Assembly (NCBI GenBank): GCA_003693705.1
Contig: RBZT01000852.1
Location: 1 to 37,150 of the forward strand
Reading direction: 5' to 3'
Length of the DNA stretch: 37,150 nucleotides
DNA from: Polymyxa betae
Lineage: Eukaryota; Endomyxa; Phytomyxea; Plasmodiophorida; Plasmodiophoridae
The notes beneath the pieces were generated by a model that saw only the letters and a list, made by a program, of their open reading frames with translations, was not told the origin of the DNA and ran no database searches. This document shows positions 19,890 through 30,017 of this stretch, in pieces. Within the stretch, counting starts at the first letter, position 1; every line of letters begins with the position of its first letter. The position numbers and the translations under genes are program-made.

Positions 19890-21989
19890 CTACAAAGCAG
19901 ATTTTTGAAGCGATTGCGTATTTCCTCCATTCAGGGATGGGAACACGAAGCCATTCGGATTCAGATTCGGCATTGGACTGTTCAGCGTCTGACCGACGTG
20001 AATCGGATAGTTTGATGTCAGATTTGGCAGCACCTCCTGAACACTATTAATCGGTTGAAAACTTGGAACTGCTGGTGTCGTTTGCTGCAAAGTTCCATTA
20101 GCTCGCGTCGAAGCCCTGCGCTGAAACCGAATCAAAATATACAAGCCAGCGACGACGATCACAGAACACAAAACAATCACGGCTCCATGCGCTTTGCCAA
20201 AACCTGATTCGTTATCTGATAAAAGTACTCCAGAAATAGAGGATGGGCAAGGATTCGGGTATATCACATACGAGCCTGAATCACAAAACGAGATGTGAAT
20301 GGTCTCGACGTTGATAGAAACAGGAGGGTCACTGGCCGACTTCAATAAATCTCCAGCTCGAAGCCTGCTGCTTGAAATCTGCATTTGATCGTAGAAGTCG
20401 TTGACCAGAAGCGATCCTTCGGGATCAGTGGCGTTCGGCAGAATCACAAACGATAACAGCGTCGACGTTGCGGTCTGGTCAAAGAATTGGACCATGATGA
20501 ACCTGGTCTTTGGCACGTTAAGAGCAGCACTCATATCGTTGATGAACCATTCAATCAAAGCCGTTCGAACCGAGTCCCTCATGCCCAAAGTTGACTCGAA
20601 GACGTTTAGAGAGATACGCCATGCGTTCGAATTTGTTCGAGATATAGGCCTAAGAAAAGTTTTAGCAAAGAATGCAAACATAAGGGCTGAACGCCAAAAA
20701 GCTATCTCGGAAAAAGCTTAAAGGCACATACACCAATGAGGGTACGTTGGCAGCTTGAGAAGTATTGCTTATTGCAGGAGAATAAACCTTTGGCGATGGA
20801 ACTTTGAGAGAAGAAGCAGTCTTTGATGATGGTGCCGCGACAGGCGAAGAAACTGTGGATGCTGATTGTAATGGAGCTGAGAGGGACCAAGAAGCTGTTG
20901 ATGGGGACTGGAGAGAAGAAGCAATCTTTGAGGATGGAGCCGCGACAGGCGAAGAAACTGTTGATGCTGATTGTAAGGGAGCTGAGAGGGACCAAGAAGC
21001 AGTTGATGGGGACTGAGAAGAAGGCGTGAAGGTCGCATTACAGAGCATAGCAACAAAACCCATTTTCTATATCCTGCGCAGGGGTTATACTGGAAATCGT
21101 CGTTAGTTCTAGGAACTGTGCATGTGTTCTTGCCGAGGCACGCCTTCTGGACGACAGGAAGGGCGCCGGGTCCCATATCGCAGGCTGAATTCGGCGCGGT
21201 CCTAAATCCCAATCCAGATGGACGATCGTAGTAGGCAGACTGAACAGAAGCGATAACCTGATCTCCAGGGCAGGAGATATTCGGAACGACGCCTGAAATC
21301 TCGAAGGCGAGCGCGCCAATCGTAGATCCGACTTGATAGAACGAAGGCGACGGGAAATTGAATCGAAATAAATCGAAATCGACAAAGTCCATCGATTGCG
21401 GGAATACACGTAATGACGTCATATAAACCGGGACCGGAAATGTCGATAGCAATAGCTGTGGTGCGAGCACGACGGCTGTAGACGATGTCAGAATATCTCC
21501 ACGAAGCGGAACCGTTTTCGCCCAATAGCCCGGGACGATGTTTGTCACCAGATTGGAGACATAAAATTTGACATTGCGACCAGGTCCGTTTGTAATCGAG
21601 ATTCCGAAGGAGAACCAGATATCTTGAGTGATATTTGGTCCAATTAGCATTTCGTTGCCGAACGTTGTCGTGATGTTGGCAGCCAAGAACTTATCTTGAT
21701 AGATAAAGACGTTCGGAAGCGCTTGAGAGGTATCAGCAATGGGACGGACTGAAAAAAGAAGGCGGTTTGCTGATTGGGTAGAAGGAACTTGGGCAAAGCC
21801 CATATACGAGACAGCAACAGATGAGATATTCGTCATGCTGCGATATGTAAAGAAAGTGACCACAGTATCTGATGTGCGATAAGGATCCCCGATTAACCTG
21901 ATATAAGGAGGAAAAGCGGCAGTGGATAAGTTCGGGATCAGCAGGCCCCATAACAACAACAGTATAGAGTAGGTGGTCATCTCCGTCAT
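19890..21989 (-). CDS. Second lectin-type cell-surface receptor, one intron, one frameshift
   Basis: ATG at 21989; signal peptide TYSILLLLWGLLIPNLSTA. The LamG-like region and SUEL lectin domain (NISCPGDQVIASVQSAYYD; KACLGKNTCTVP) match the 14.6-kb gene throughout. At about 21055, just after GYRKWV, the frame slips by one base in GGGTTTTG. A fifth T would give continuity with the next open frame (VAMLCNATFTPSS), which holds the Ser/Pro stalk. An 82-nt intron (20731 down to 20650, GTATGTG...TTTTCTTAG) then joins VPSLV to PISRTNSNAW. Exon 2 carries the SEA-like module, GSYVIYPNPC, a membrane helix (AVIVLCSVIVVAGLYILI) and a shorter tail ending LQKSAL. The product would be about 670 residues. 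It is either a young pseudogene or intact with a missing T in the data. Confidence 0.75.
20806..21015 (-). repeat. 105-bp tandem repeat coding the Ser/Pro stalk
   Basis: Units 20806-20910 and 20911-21015 are nearly identical and each encode 35 residues (QSPSTASWSLSAPLQSAS...). The length keeps the frame, so copy number can vary the stalk without breaking the receptor. Confidence 0.85.
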
Positions 21990-22482
21990 TCACCACATAT
22001 CTGTGGATCTAAGTAGATTCACCACCGACCAAAATATCTGCTCCATATAGGATGTGAGGACCAACGTCTTGTTAGGGCCGCCTGCCTTTGCTGAAATCGC
22101 AAACATTACAGGTGAGATCAGTATTAATTGGCGAAGAGTTTTTTCACAAAATTTGCGGCCTTCATTGTCCAAAAATAGCTGACTGGTTTGACTCAGATAA
22201 TGGCGGCAGCGAATCAGACAATAAACCTATTCAAACTTAGATGGATTTCGGCCACTGATTGCCAGCAATAGATAACGAGTGAAAATTTCGCAGGATTCCA
22301 TTCTACGAGAGACGAGAATGTCAACAGCGATCCTTGAACCGATGCGTGTTTAATATTAGAAACACAACTACAGTTCAGGCAGAGCGAGATCCGGGCCCTT
22401 ATCGAGCCTTTGCCTCTTGGATGACGACGGCTTTTCCGGTGTGATGGCAGTGTATTCAGGCTTGGCCTGATATCAACGTTAT
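21990..22482. other. Shared upstream/downstream spacer
   Basis: It lies between the start of the second receptor gene and the 3' end of the RRM gene, both on the minus strand. No gene or repeat is recognised. The receptor promoter should lie in the left part. Confidence 0.4.
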
Positions 22483-23378
22483 TTAAATCCTGCTCGAGCT
22501 GGTGCTATAGGTTACCGTTCTAGATCGGATCTTATCACAGCTGAGAGACTCTTGCAAAGCCGCTTTGATTTCTTTCGCGTATCCTTCTTCAGTGCACATG
22601 ATCTTCCAAATTTTGTTTTGCTTGCGCTTATTCTCGCCATAGAAGAGAACATTGTGAACCACGTTGATGTTTTTAAAGCTCAGAATGTGGAAAATAGTCC
22701 TAGAGTTCAGTCAATCAGAATCGGTAGAAAGAAGCACAAAAGAAACACCGAATTCGTGACAAGATGCAAATCATGGTGCAGTGAGGTGAGAAAAAAGGGT
22801 GAAAACTTTCAGAAAGTGTCAATCAGAATGGGTAGAAAAAAGCATAAAAGAAAAACCGAATACATGACAAGATGCAAATCATGGTGAAGCGATGCGTTCG
22901 AGGTGAGAAAAGAGTGAAAACTTTCAGAAAGGAAACGAAAACAAATTCGAAACAAAAAACTGACTGTTTGTTGACGGTTGGTGGCACATTCGTGACGATT
23001 ACTGGATATTCGACATAATTCTGGAGAAGCCGTTTACGCTGAGGAGCGGCCAAGACGACGCTCAGCGCCTTCCCTCGGTACATGGCCTGATCCATTATCG
23101 TCATGGCACGCAGCGCCTCGTCTCGGTCTAGGAAATGGACTGCAAAACAATTCAGCATACGACGACAATCGCCTGCTGCAATCCTACTATAAGCGAATCG
23201 TCGTGAATGCAGCACCGCCTTGAGCACCGTCCCATACTGGGAGAAATCCAGTGCCAGATCGACTTCGCTGACAGCCCTATGGACGCCTGATTAGCGCCCA
23301 GCCGACAGCGACCAGGGTCGGCGCTTACTCAGGGACATATTTGACGAAGAGGGTGGCGCCGGTCGACGCCTCCTCCAT
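22483..23378 (-). CDS. RNA-binding protein with RRM domains, four exons
   Basis: Exons (minus) 23378-23329, 23276-23188, 23139-22965 and 22678-22483 join in perfect phase to 169 residues; introns are 52, 48 and 286 nt. RRM1 shows RNP2 (TLFVKYVP), a first helix (EVDLALDFSQYGTVLKAV), RNP1 assembled across an intron (RRFAYIHFL), and helix 2 with strand 4 (DRDEALRAMTIMDQAMYRGKALSVVLA). PVIVTNVPP then begins a shorter, divergent second RRM-like unit (VVHNVLFYGENKRKQNK; CTEEGYAKEIKAALQ). It probably binds RNA in splicing or mRNA handling; no ortholog can be named. The last intron is expanded by a tandem repeat. The 24-kb side has no gene nearby. Confidence 0.75.
22711..22939 (+). repeat. 108-bp tandem repeat inside the last intron of the RRM gene
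   Basis: Unit 22711-22818 and unit 22819-22939 both begin TCAATCAGAAT-GGTAGAAA and end GAAAACTTTCAGAAAG. The second has an insertion of about 12 bp. The plus-strand ORF it creates (GRKKHKR ... TRCKSW, twice) is probably an artefact of the repeat. Confidence 0.8.
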
Positions 23379-24739
23379 CAACACCAAAATTGCGCGCAAA
23401 TTAATCGAATGTGCTTCCTTCTGACTTTCGGCTCTCCAGTAAATTCGTTGGTGGGAGACAGGAGTCTGACAGTCAATGATCGCAGGTCCTGCGACGCCTC
23501 AAGTTACGATCGATCAAGGTGTAGAGTGGATTCACCCATTGATTATTAGCTAGATCAATCCCGGGTTCGCTGTCTTTGTGATATAGTTTTTATCTTTGGC
23601 TCATCTTGAAACAATTCCAGAACGATACCGTTGTTGTTGCTAATAGGCTATCTACAGCTATAGTTGAAATTTTTTAGATTTATTCCTTGCGAAATCAACT
23701 TCCTGAAGATGTGTCGAACGTGATAAGTTGACGTTATAAGTTGACTTGAGACTGTAATATCAAATCTGAAAAAGATTTACATTCCCAATCTGAATAACGG
23801 AAATTGCCAGATTGAACCTTAAAAAACAAATGAACATCTGTAAAGCATTAATTTAAGTCCTGGATTGTTATCAATCATGGCGATTCTTGCTTATGTCGAT
23901 CTGTCTTCGCCTGGATACTGAGAATCCAAAATCTTGAAATCGTTATTCATTCGCATTGAATATCCACGCTCATTCATCGCCTTTGTCAATTTGCATAGCC
24001 GCTAGATATTTTTGGCCTTTCGTCCAAACGCTTCAAGATTTTCAACAATATTGTTCACGAACGATAACCTGATGTGAAAAACCAATGCAAAATTTATGCA
24101 ATGATATGCTGCAAGCTCAATGGTTTGCGGAACCCTGTTCTTCTGAAGCTCACTGTTGGAAGCAGTTGCCATTCAAACAAATGAGTCAGGTTTGTTCTGG
24201 AAAGACTTTCCCGTTGCTACCGATTGAATGTCTTGATCGGTATTTGCTGAAAAAACAATTGAAATTCATCTATCGAACTCCTTCACAAAAGGTACAGTTT
24301 TTGAATCAATTCAAATTGCCTGACAGATTTCATTTTATTGGGAATTGCCGGTGATCAACGAGTTACTAACCAGGGTTCTTTCAACATTTATGCTTGCAAA
24401 TCCCGAAGCACAAGGCTTAGGAGCTGGGCTGCTTACATTCGCTTATAGAAATCCAGTGAGTATATCTTACATGCAAGGCTGAATTGCCACCTAGTTCCTG
24501 ACGAACTCGTCCAAGGATGACGGTTTGGTAGCAGTGCTGTAATGGTTGCGCTGATAGGCGGCTCTAACCGAGCCGTTGTTGAATTTCTGAAGTCTGCTTG
24601 CCTTCTGAGGTTGATATCCACTAGCCAACCGTGTTAATGTCGGCATTCGCATCTCGGTCAAATGGTTTGAATAAGGTCATTTTGGTACGTCGGTTGGCAG
24701 TGATGAAAATTGTGCATGTAGAATGGGTCGCTAGGTCGA
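23379..24739. other. Long intergenic stretch
   Basis: No gene is supported. One plus-strand frame at 24085-24354 (89 codons, Cys/Gln-rich) has no domain and no splice context. The 23.38-23.5 kb part should hold the RRM gene promoter. Confidence 0.4.
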
Positions 24740-25181
24740 ATGGCCTCAAAATCGACCGATTCTAAGGAGCAGCTTATCCAGTTTGCCAAGGATTTCCGCG
24801 CACTCTTACAAAGCGATCCGCAGAATCCCAGTAAGGCAGCTCGCAGATGGGCCAATTTTTCATCTGGAAAATGTACAGCCTGTACCGTATCTGAAGCCTG
24901 CCCAGCCTGCACGATCGCGAAGAAGAATGCAAAGAGCCGCATACAAGTACTGTTTACTTTCTTTTGACAGAATCTATTCGATTCTTGCGCGATCCTTAAT
25001 AAAGACGTTCGAGTTTAGGCGCATCCATCAACCTTTGTCTTTACGATGCTGTTGGCTGCTCTTCGTTCGAATTCTTTCTACGCATTCAGCTGTGAAGTCA
25101 ACGTCTGAAAATTTTCAGAGATGCCCCTTGCTGGTGGTGGGCTGGCTGATGAACCAGGCGCATCCTGAGCTACAGATCTGA
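24740..25181 (+). CDS. Small candidate protein with CxxC-x5-CxxC, two exons
   Basis: Exon 24740-24946 (ATG, MASKSTDSKEQLIQFAKDF) and exon 25119-25181 (RCPLLVVGWLMNQAHPELQI, stop) join in phase across GTACTG...AATTTTCAG (172 nt) to 89 residues. A helical N-terminus is followed by CTACTVSEACPAC, two CxxC pairs that could bind zinc. No homologue is recognised. The model rests on open frame and splice signals only. Confidence 0.4.
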
Positions 25182-25582
25182 CAGTGCATTGATCTTCAAT
25201 TAGCAGTTCCTGGTTGTGTCAACTTTTCTGCGAAATCGAAACCAGAAATGATCTCAAAGTGGACAATAATCTTTTGCTAGTGGAGATCGGTATTTATTGC
25301 AGCAAATGAACATGATCCATAGGAGCACGCCACGCTTAGGATGCTGTGAGCACCAGTGTTCAGCATCCCTTGCATGTGCCAAACGCAATCTTTATTGGGT
25401 CGTATCGCAGATCTGATGCACTTTTATAAAATTTTTGGCGATATCCTGTTCCAAAAATTCGGGGACATTCGGAATTGGATACCGGACGTTGATATTCATA
25501 ACTGGCTCCTGAACTGGTTGTTGTGGCAGTTGTCGCTCTCGAGTAGGAAGTTTGCGAATTCGATTTACTTCTGACCATGAGA
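25182..25582. other. Spacer with a minus-strand coding-like fragment
   Basis: On the minus strand about 25395-25560 reads NRIRKLPTRERQLPQQPVQEP and continues for ~55 residues without a stop, but has no domain. It may be a tail of the relic to its right in another frame. Confidence 0.25.
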
Positions 25583-26258
25583 TCATGAACCCTGTGAACG
25601 GAAGCAAAACAATAATGGGTCAATAACGCAATAATAATGTTCGCCCAGTTCTTCACGAATCTGTTTACGAACGATAACGGCTGCTGCTTTCACCAACTCT
25701 TTTTGTACGTCCGGAGATGTGTACTTGGCATTTCGAGGTGAACTTCTCACAACCTTTTGCAATTCTGGATCATTCTGGATAAGGAAATCTAGTGTTTCGA
25801 GAAAGTTTCCCCAATTCAAGGAGTCAGCACTCTCATCGTGTCCACGAAACGCCAAGACCTGTCTTGCAAGATGCAGTGCTGTTATGGCAACCGCCACTAT
25901 GTGCCTTGACTGAGCATTCTTCTGATTTTGGTCAAGAGTTGAAAGAGCTGTTGGCAGGACTTTAGACTTCCGGAAATTCATCGCCGGTTCTAAATATGTC
26001 TGAGGATGGCTGTTGGAGCTATCACTCGTGGGGGGTTCGCTCGGTGGATCCGCTTGACCGCTGATTGCCACTAGGGGAGGTATTTCGCATAGCTGCAGTG
26101 TGATGGGATCGATACCGACAACTTGGTCGAGCTCCTTCTCGTCCAACAGGTTCGTCATTCTTCGGGCCCACCCTGCGAAGTTTGTGCATTCGAATTTGGG
26201 CACAACCTCATCCCCTTTTCCCATTTCCGTCAACTGAGAGGATGGGACTCTTAATCTG
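25583..26258 (-). mobile_element. Chimeric relic: gag-like N-terminus joined to DUF4371 (hAT-type, ZMYM1-like) fragment
   Basis: One uninterrupted minus-strand frame. The start (MGKGDEVVPKFECTNF, AGWARRMTNLLDEKELD) has the copia-Gag-like FxGTNFxxWxxRM motif. After a ~50-residue Ser/Pro linker comes a DUF4371 segment: HIVAVAITALHLARQVLAFRG, SLNWGNFLETLDFLIQNDP, KYTSPDVQKELVKAAAVIV, RKQIREELGEHYYCVI. DUF4371 belongs to hAT-derived TTF/ZMYM-type transposases, and this copy stops where the first catalytic-region residues would follow. The 20 bases upstream (26239-26258) recur at the 6.3-kb gag-like relic, so the N-terminus and leader travel together. Confidence 0.65.
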
Positions 26259-26271
26259 TGACGAGTTCTTA

Positions 26272-26794
26272 TCATGCGTTAATCAAGTGTGTTTGACGCC
26301 TTGTAACGCGCTGGTTACGACTCATCACATTTAGCTCCGGATTTTGAGGGCTACACTGACTCTGCGATAAGTCAAACCGGTGATGACCACGCTCATGTGC
26401 CCAGACAATGAATAAGAACACGGCAGCCTCATTGGTGTCTCGCTCGGCGATACACGATATTGCCCAAGCAGTATAGGAGAGCATCAGAATTTCCCCAGAA
26501 TCGAAGCGGTCGTGAACGGCATAAATTTCGAATGATGGACCAGGATGATGGGGAAAGTCAAGAACAATTTTTACCTTTGGAAACGGATTCTCATCAACAA
26601 GTTGAATGGTGAGTTCGACGTCCTTTTTTTAATGACTTCGAAAAACTCTTGTGGACTCTGGTAGAAATCGAATTCCTTGCAGAGACGCGCGAAAACATCA
26701 CCAGGGAGCTCGTTTTTGACATTATGCCCTCGAACCAGTAGACGCCAAACAGCTCTTGCAGCGATTGTTTAGATATTCCCGACATCTTATCCAT
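26272..26794 (-). pseudogene. RWD-domain gene, two homopolymer frameshifts
   Basis: ATG at 26794 (MDKMSGISKQSLQELFGVYW). The frame slips once near 26733 (GGG where GGGG would fit), continues as NVKNELPGDVFARLCKEFDF and QSPQEFFEVIKK, and slips again at the A7 run around 26623-26630 (A8 would fit). It then reads an RWD core: ELTIQLVDENPFPKVKIVLDF, then FEIYAVHDRFDSGEIL, and AAVFLFIVWAHERGH, ending at 26272-26274. RWD domains mediate protein-protein contacts, for example in GCN2 and RING proteins; no partner domain is seen. The chimeric relic begins immediately downstream. Both breaks are single missing bases, so this may be an intact gene. Confidence 0.5.
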
Positions 26795-28089
26795 TATCCT
26801 CTACATCCAGCTGTTTTAGTTGTACACCGAAAGCCTGGCAGCCCCCAGAGAAAACCATTAAGAATTGCGATAGCCAAATCAGAGGAAAAAATTGCGAGCA
26901 TCCGCCACAGAGCGAATTTGTTTAAAATTTTATCAATACAATTTTCAATTCATATCATGATTTCTGTGTATCAATCAAGGTTGTAATGCTCTAATCATTG
27001 ACAGTATGATAGTTCTAAACAGTAATATTGGTAGCCATGTTGGCCTGCAAACCCGTATTTATCTTTCTTTCTCGCTGCCAATTTTCCATTATGTTGCATT
27101 GCTTACTAACCTTCCTGATTAGCACAGGTCTCTACTGGGAATGGAACCGAAAAAAAGTGTATTCGATTTCGAGACGCTCTGCTATTTGGAGAAATCATTG
27201 TAGTTGTGGGAGATGTTATCGCATATCCATAACTTCCACTATGTAGCTCTGTGGAATTGGATACTATTCAGTTGCCGCTCGAATTTATGGCAAAGCTTCT
27301 TCGCTGAACTTTGCGAATGGAGAAGCTGTTTCCGTCGGTCTTTAGAAGCTAATCATATCAAGCCGCATCAATTCAGGTCTATGCCGGTGACAACCGGTTT
27401 TTCATCGCGTTCTGCTGGGTCTAACACCCACCTTCGTTTCTGCAAGGACTAAAGATGAGTTCACAGCTGGCTAACCTCTACTGTCTCATTTCTGGTCAGC
27501 CATCCGAACGAAAGTGTCTGTGGAAAGCTAAGCCCCGACATGTCGAGATTGTCAAGTCATTTTCTTCTATCATCAATCATGTTGTTTTTATGTGCTCATG
27601 AAATAAAGTAAATAATAACACTTTTAACCCTCCATTTCACTCTATTTTATTTCAGCGATTTTTCCTTTCTTTCCATTTGCATTTTTCGAACGGGGTTCAA
27701 GTACAGAAAGAACAACTTTCTCACTACGCGTCTGGTTTCGTCTCTTTCAGCTTGCGTTCAAGATTGGTTTGCTAATTTCGTGGGAGATTGGGTTGGATCA
27801 ACGTCTGCTCAAAGGGAGCCAAAGTTGATGATCGGAAATATCGTTTTCGGCATGCTGAATAACTGATAGCGAAATCATCCCAGAATTGAGAATCGTCACC
27901 AGTAAAATCGGATCTGAACAGATAGTCAGCGACGCTGCAGCCTGCTTTACTTGGCAATTGTTAACGAACTGAGTCTTGTATGAACCTTGACAAGAGTTTG
28001 CTAAGTTGGATGTGTATTCTGAATTAATCTTATCTGTTTATGAAGCCGGAAAAACATTATCGTGGCGAGCGTGGAGTTTCACACATAAT
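26795..28089. other. Mostly decayed sequence with two coding-like islands
   Basis: A plus-strand frame at about 27138-27420 reads IRFRDALLFGEIIVVVGDVIAYP and further acidic/hydrophobic segments, interrupted by four stops; it is reminiscent of, but not demonstrably, a BAH-type domain. A minus-strand open frame at 27772-27957 (DFTGDDSQFWDDF...) looks protein-like but has no domain. The remainder is AT-rich. Confidence 0.25.
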
Positions 28090-29100
28090 GGAGAGCTACG
28101 TACTTGGTGCAGAAGATCTTGTTTTAGGGAGCCGATTCAGCCAACTTGGGGACGAGCAGCATGAATTGATAGCCCGGCATTAGGGAACTGACATCTATGG
28201 TGATTTCGATAGAGTTTTCGAATACAGGAAGCAATCTATTACAGATACATTGGAAACTTGTGTAGACAGCGAAATAAACGACTCAATAATTTGCTTCCAA
28301 TTTGGGCTTCATGCACAGGTGAACAGTGAAAAACGAAATGGGACAAATGAATATGTCTGACAATTCCGAGATGAGAACAATCCAAGAAAATGGAGAAATT
28401 CAGTTATAAGTAGGAAAGCTCCAGAGATCGATCTACCTACGCTGGAAGCTCGAGCCCAGGTGCGTCGTACCGACATTTTGTCGTGATTCGCGACATCAAT
28501 GACTCAAATTCTCTCATCATGTCCATCTTCGCACCGAATTTCTCGTCATAAACCATTTGAAGCAGGTCTATAAACAGATTCATTGACTAATAGAGCTATA
28601 TTCTGGTCAATTTATGCATAAATCTCTTGTAAACTTGCCATCGTTCTTGGCGCTGTTTGAATAGATCTTGCATGGTTGCGTTCAAACGGCTTAGATCAAT
28701 GCGAACGAAAACCTTAATCGCATACGGTCAATTGAATGCCAACGAATTCCCACCAGTACGACCTGTCTGTTGAAGCTGGATTGGCGGGCGGCATTCATTA
28801 TCATGAAATGGCTCTTCGTGCTCTGAATTCCGTGAAGACTGGGGTCACTGCTCGACCAAGCAAAACCCAAGAATCGCATACAGATTGCCCTGCTACGATT
28901 GCCAATCGCCCTTCGGCATCATTGATCCACACGATCCTCATTTCTCCAATTCAGGTTTACGTGTTTGGAAGGCAAATCTTCCTCATTTCATCACTGAAAC
29001 TTTCAGGCAGCTCAGCACTTCTCTAGAATGCAAACCTTGGGAAAGTCAGAAAAGGGCAGCGTTGCTGAATGACAATCGCTCTTGCAGAGATCTGTCTTGA
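28090..29100 (+). pseudogene. Coding-like relics of unknown origin
   Basis: From 28090 to 28486 one frame reads protein-like (YVLGAEDLVLGSRFSQLGDE; DIYGDFDRVFEYRKQSITD; DSIICFQFGLHAQVN) with only two interior stops. From 28807 to 29100 another frame is fully open for 97 codons (RIAYRLPCYDCQSPFGIIDP; ITETFRQLSTSLECKPW). No known domain is visible. Both could be exons of one decayed gene or transposon. Confidence 0.3.
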
Positions 29101-30017
29101 AATGTCTTAAAAGCTCTAACGCTGCAATTGTAGAGTTTTGAGAATTGGCGATGAGGCCGATCTGGCTCGCCATCGTTCATGTCTTTACGATTACACAACA
29201 AGCTCAAATAAATCTCTGAAAGTCTTATTTCCTGGATTCCGGCATCTTTTTCGGTTTCCTTTTCTGACTGATTCTGTGATAAATCTTTCGTTTTTCTAGA
29301 ACATGCAAACCGTAGCTTTAGCTATCAAAATGCACTTTATCAAAAAATCAACTTGGCAATATATTGGCTGATGCAAACTGTAGGCTCTTTGAGTGATGTT
29401 GAAGCTGCCGATCGTTGGAGAGCAATATCGCTCCGAGATGGCTGATGGCCAAGGGCAGTGGCTCAGGACAATCTCAGGCTCGATCCAGAATGGTGCCATG
29501 GCATTCAGCACTTCCATGCCGCTCGAGGCCATTTCCCGTTACGTCCAGATTATCTTTCTATATCGTTGGCTCCGGGCTTCACCTTGATTCATTTTTATTT
29601 CAATTATGTGCAATTATCTATATACCTAGCTCGAGTTAGAAGGTTTCGCATTACGAATTTTGTTTTCAAAAATATGCTAATATTTTTAATTATACGGATA
29701 TTTTGCTCCTGGCAAGATGCAATGGCAACTGCCAAAAACGGCATGGCGACTGCTGTCAACTCCTGCATTGCAAACTAAACAGGACTTCTCAAGGAACTTC
29801 ACGGATAAAGAAACGAACAACGAATTTCTCTCTCATCTCTGCCTTTTGCTCGGTTTGCTAGTCACTCTAATTCTGTCACAAAAATTGTTTGGAAAAAATT
29901 TCTGGACCCATCTAAAGTTCATTCACGAACCAAGAATCCCATTCAATGTACGTAAACTACTTAACATCGTCGGAAGCTGTATTCCTGTGGGATCTTACAA
30001 ACAGTTGTATTTGTTCG
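29101..30017. other. AT-rich region without a supported gene
   Basis: Overlapping open frames at 29393-29778 and the left part of 29717-30328 have no domain. The latter runs antisense over exons of the next gene. Confidence 0.35.

Noticed and set aside
22552-22887. A plus-strand ORF with duplicated GRKKHKR/TRCKSW units
   Set aside because: It lies over the last exon and repeat-bearing intron of the RRM gene on the other strand; the duplication is explained by the tandem repeat.
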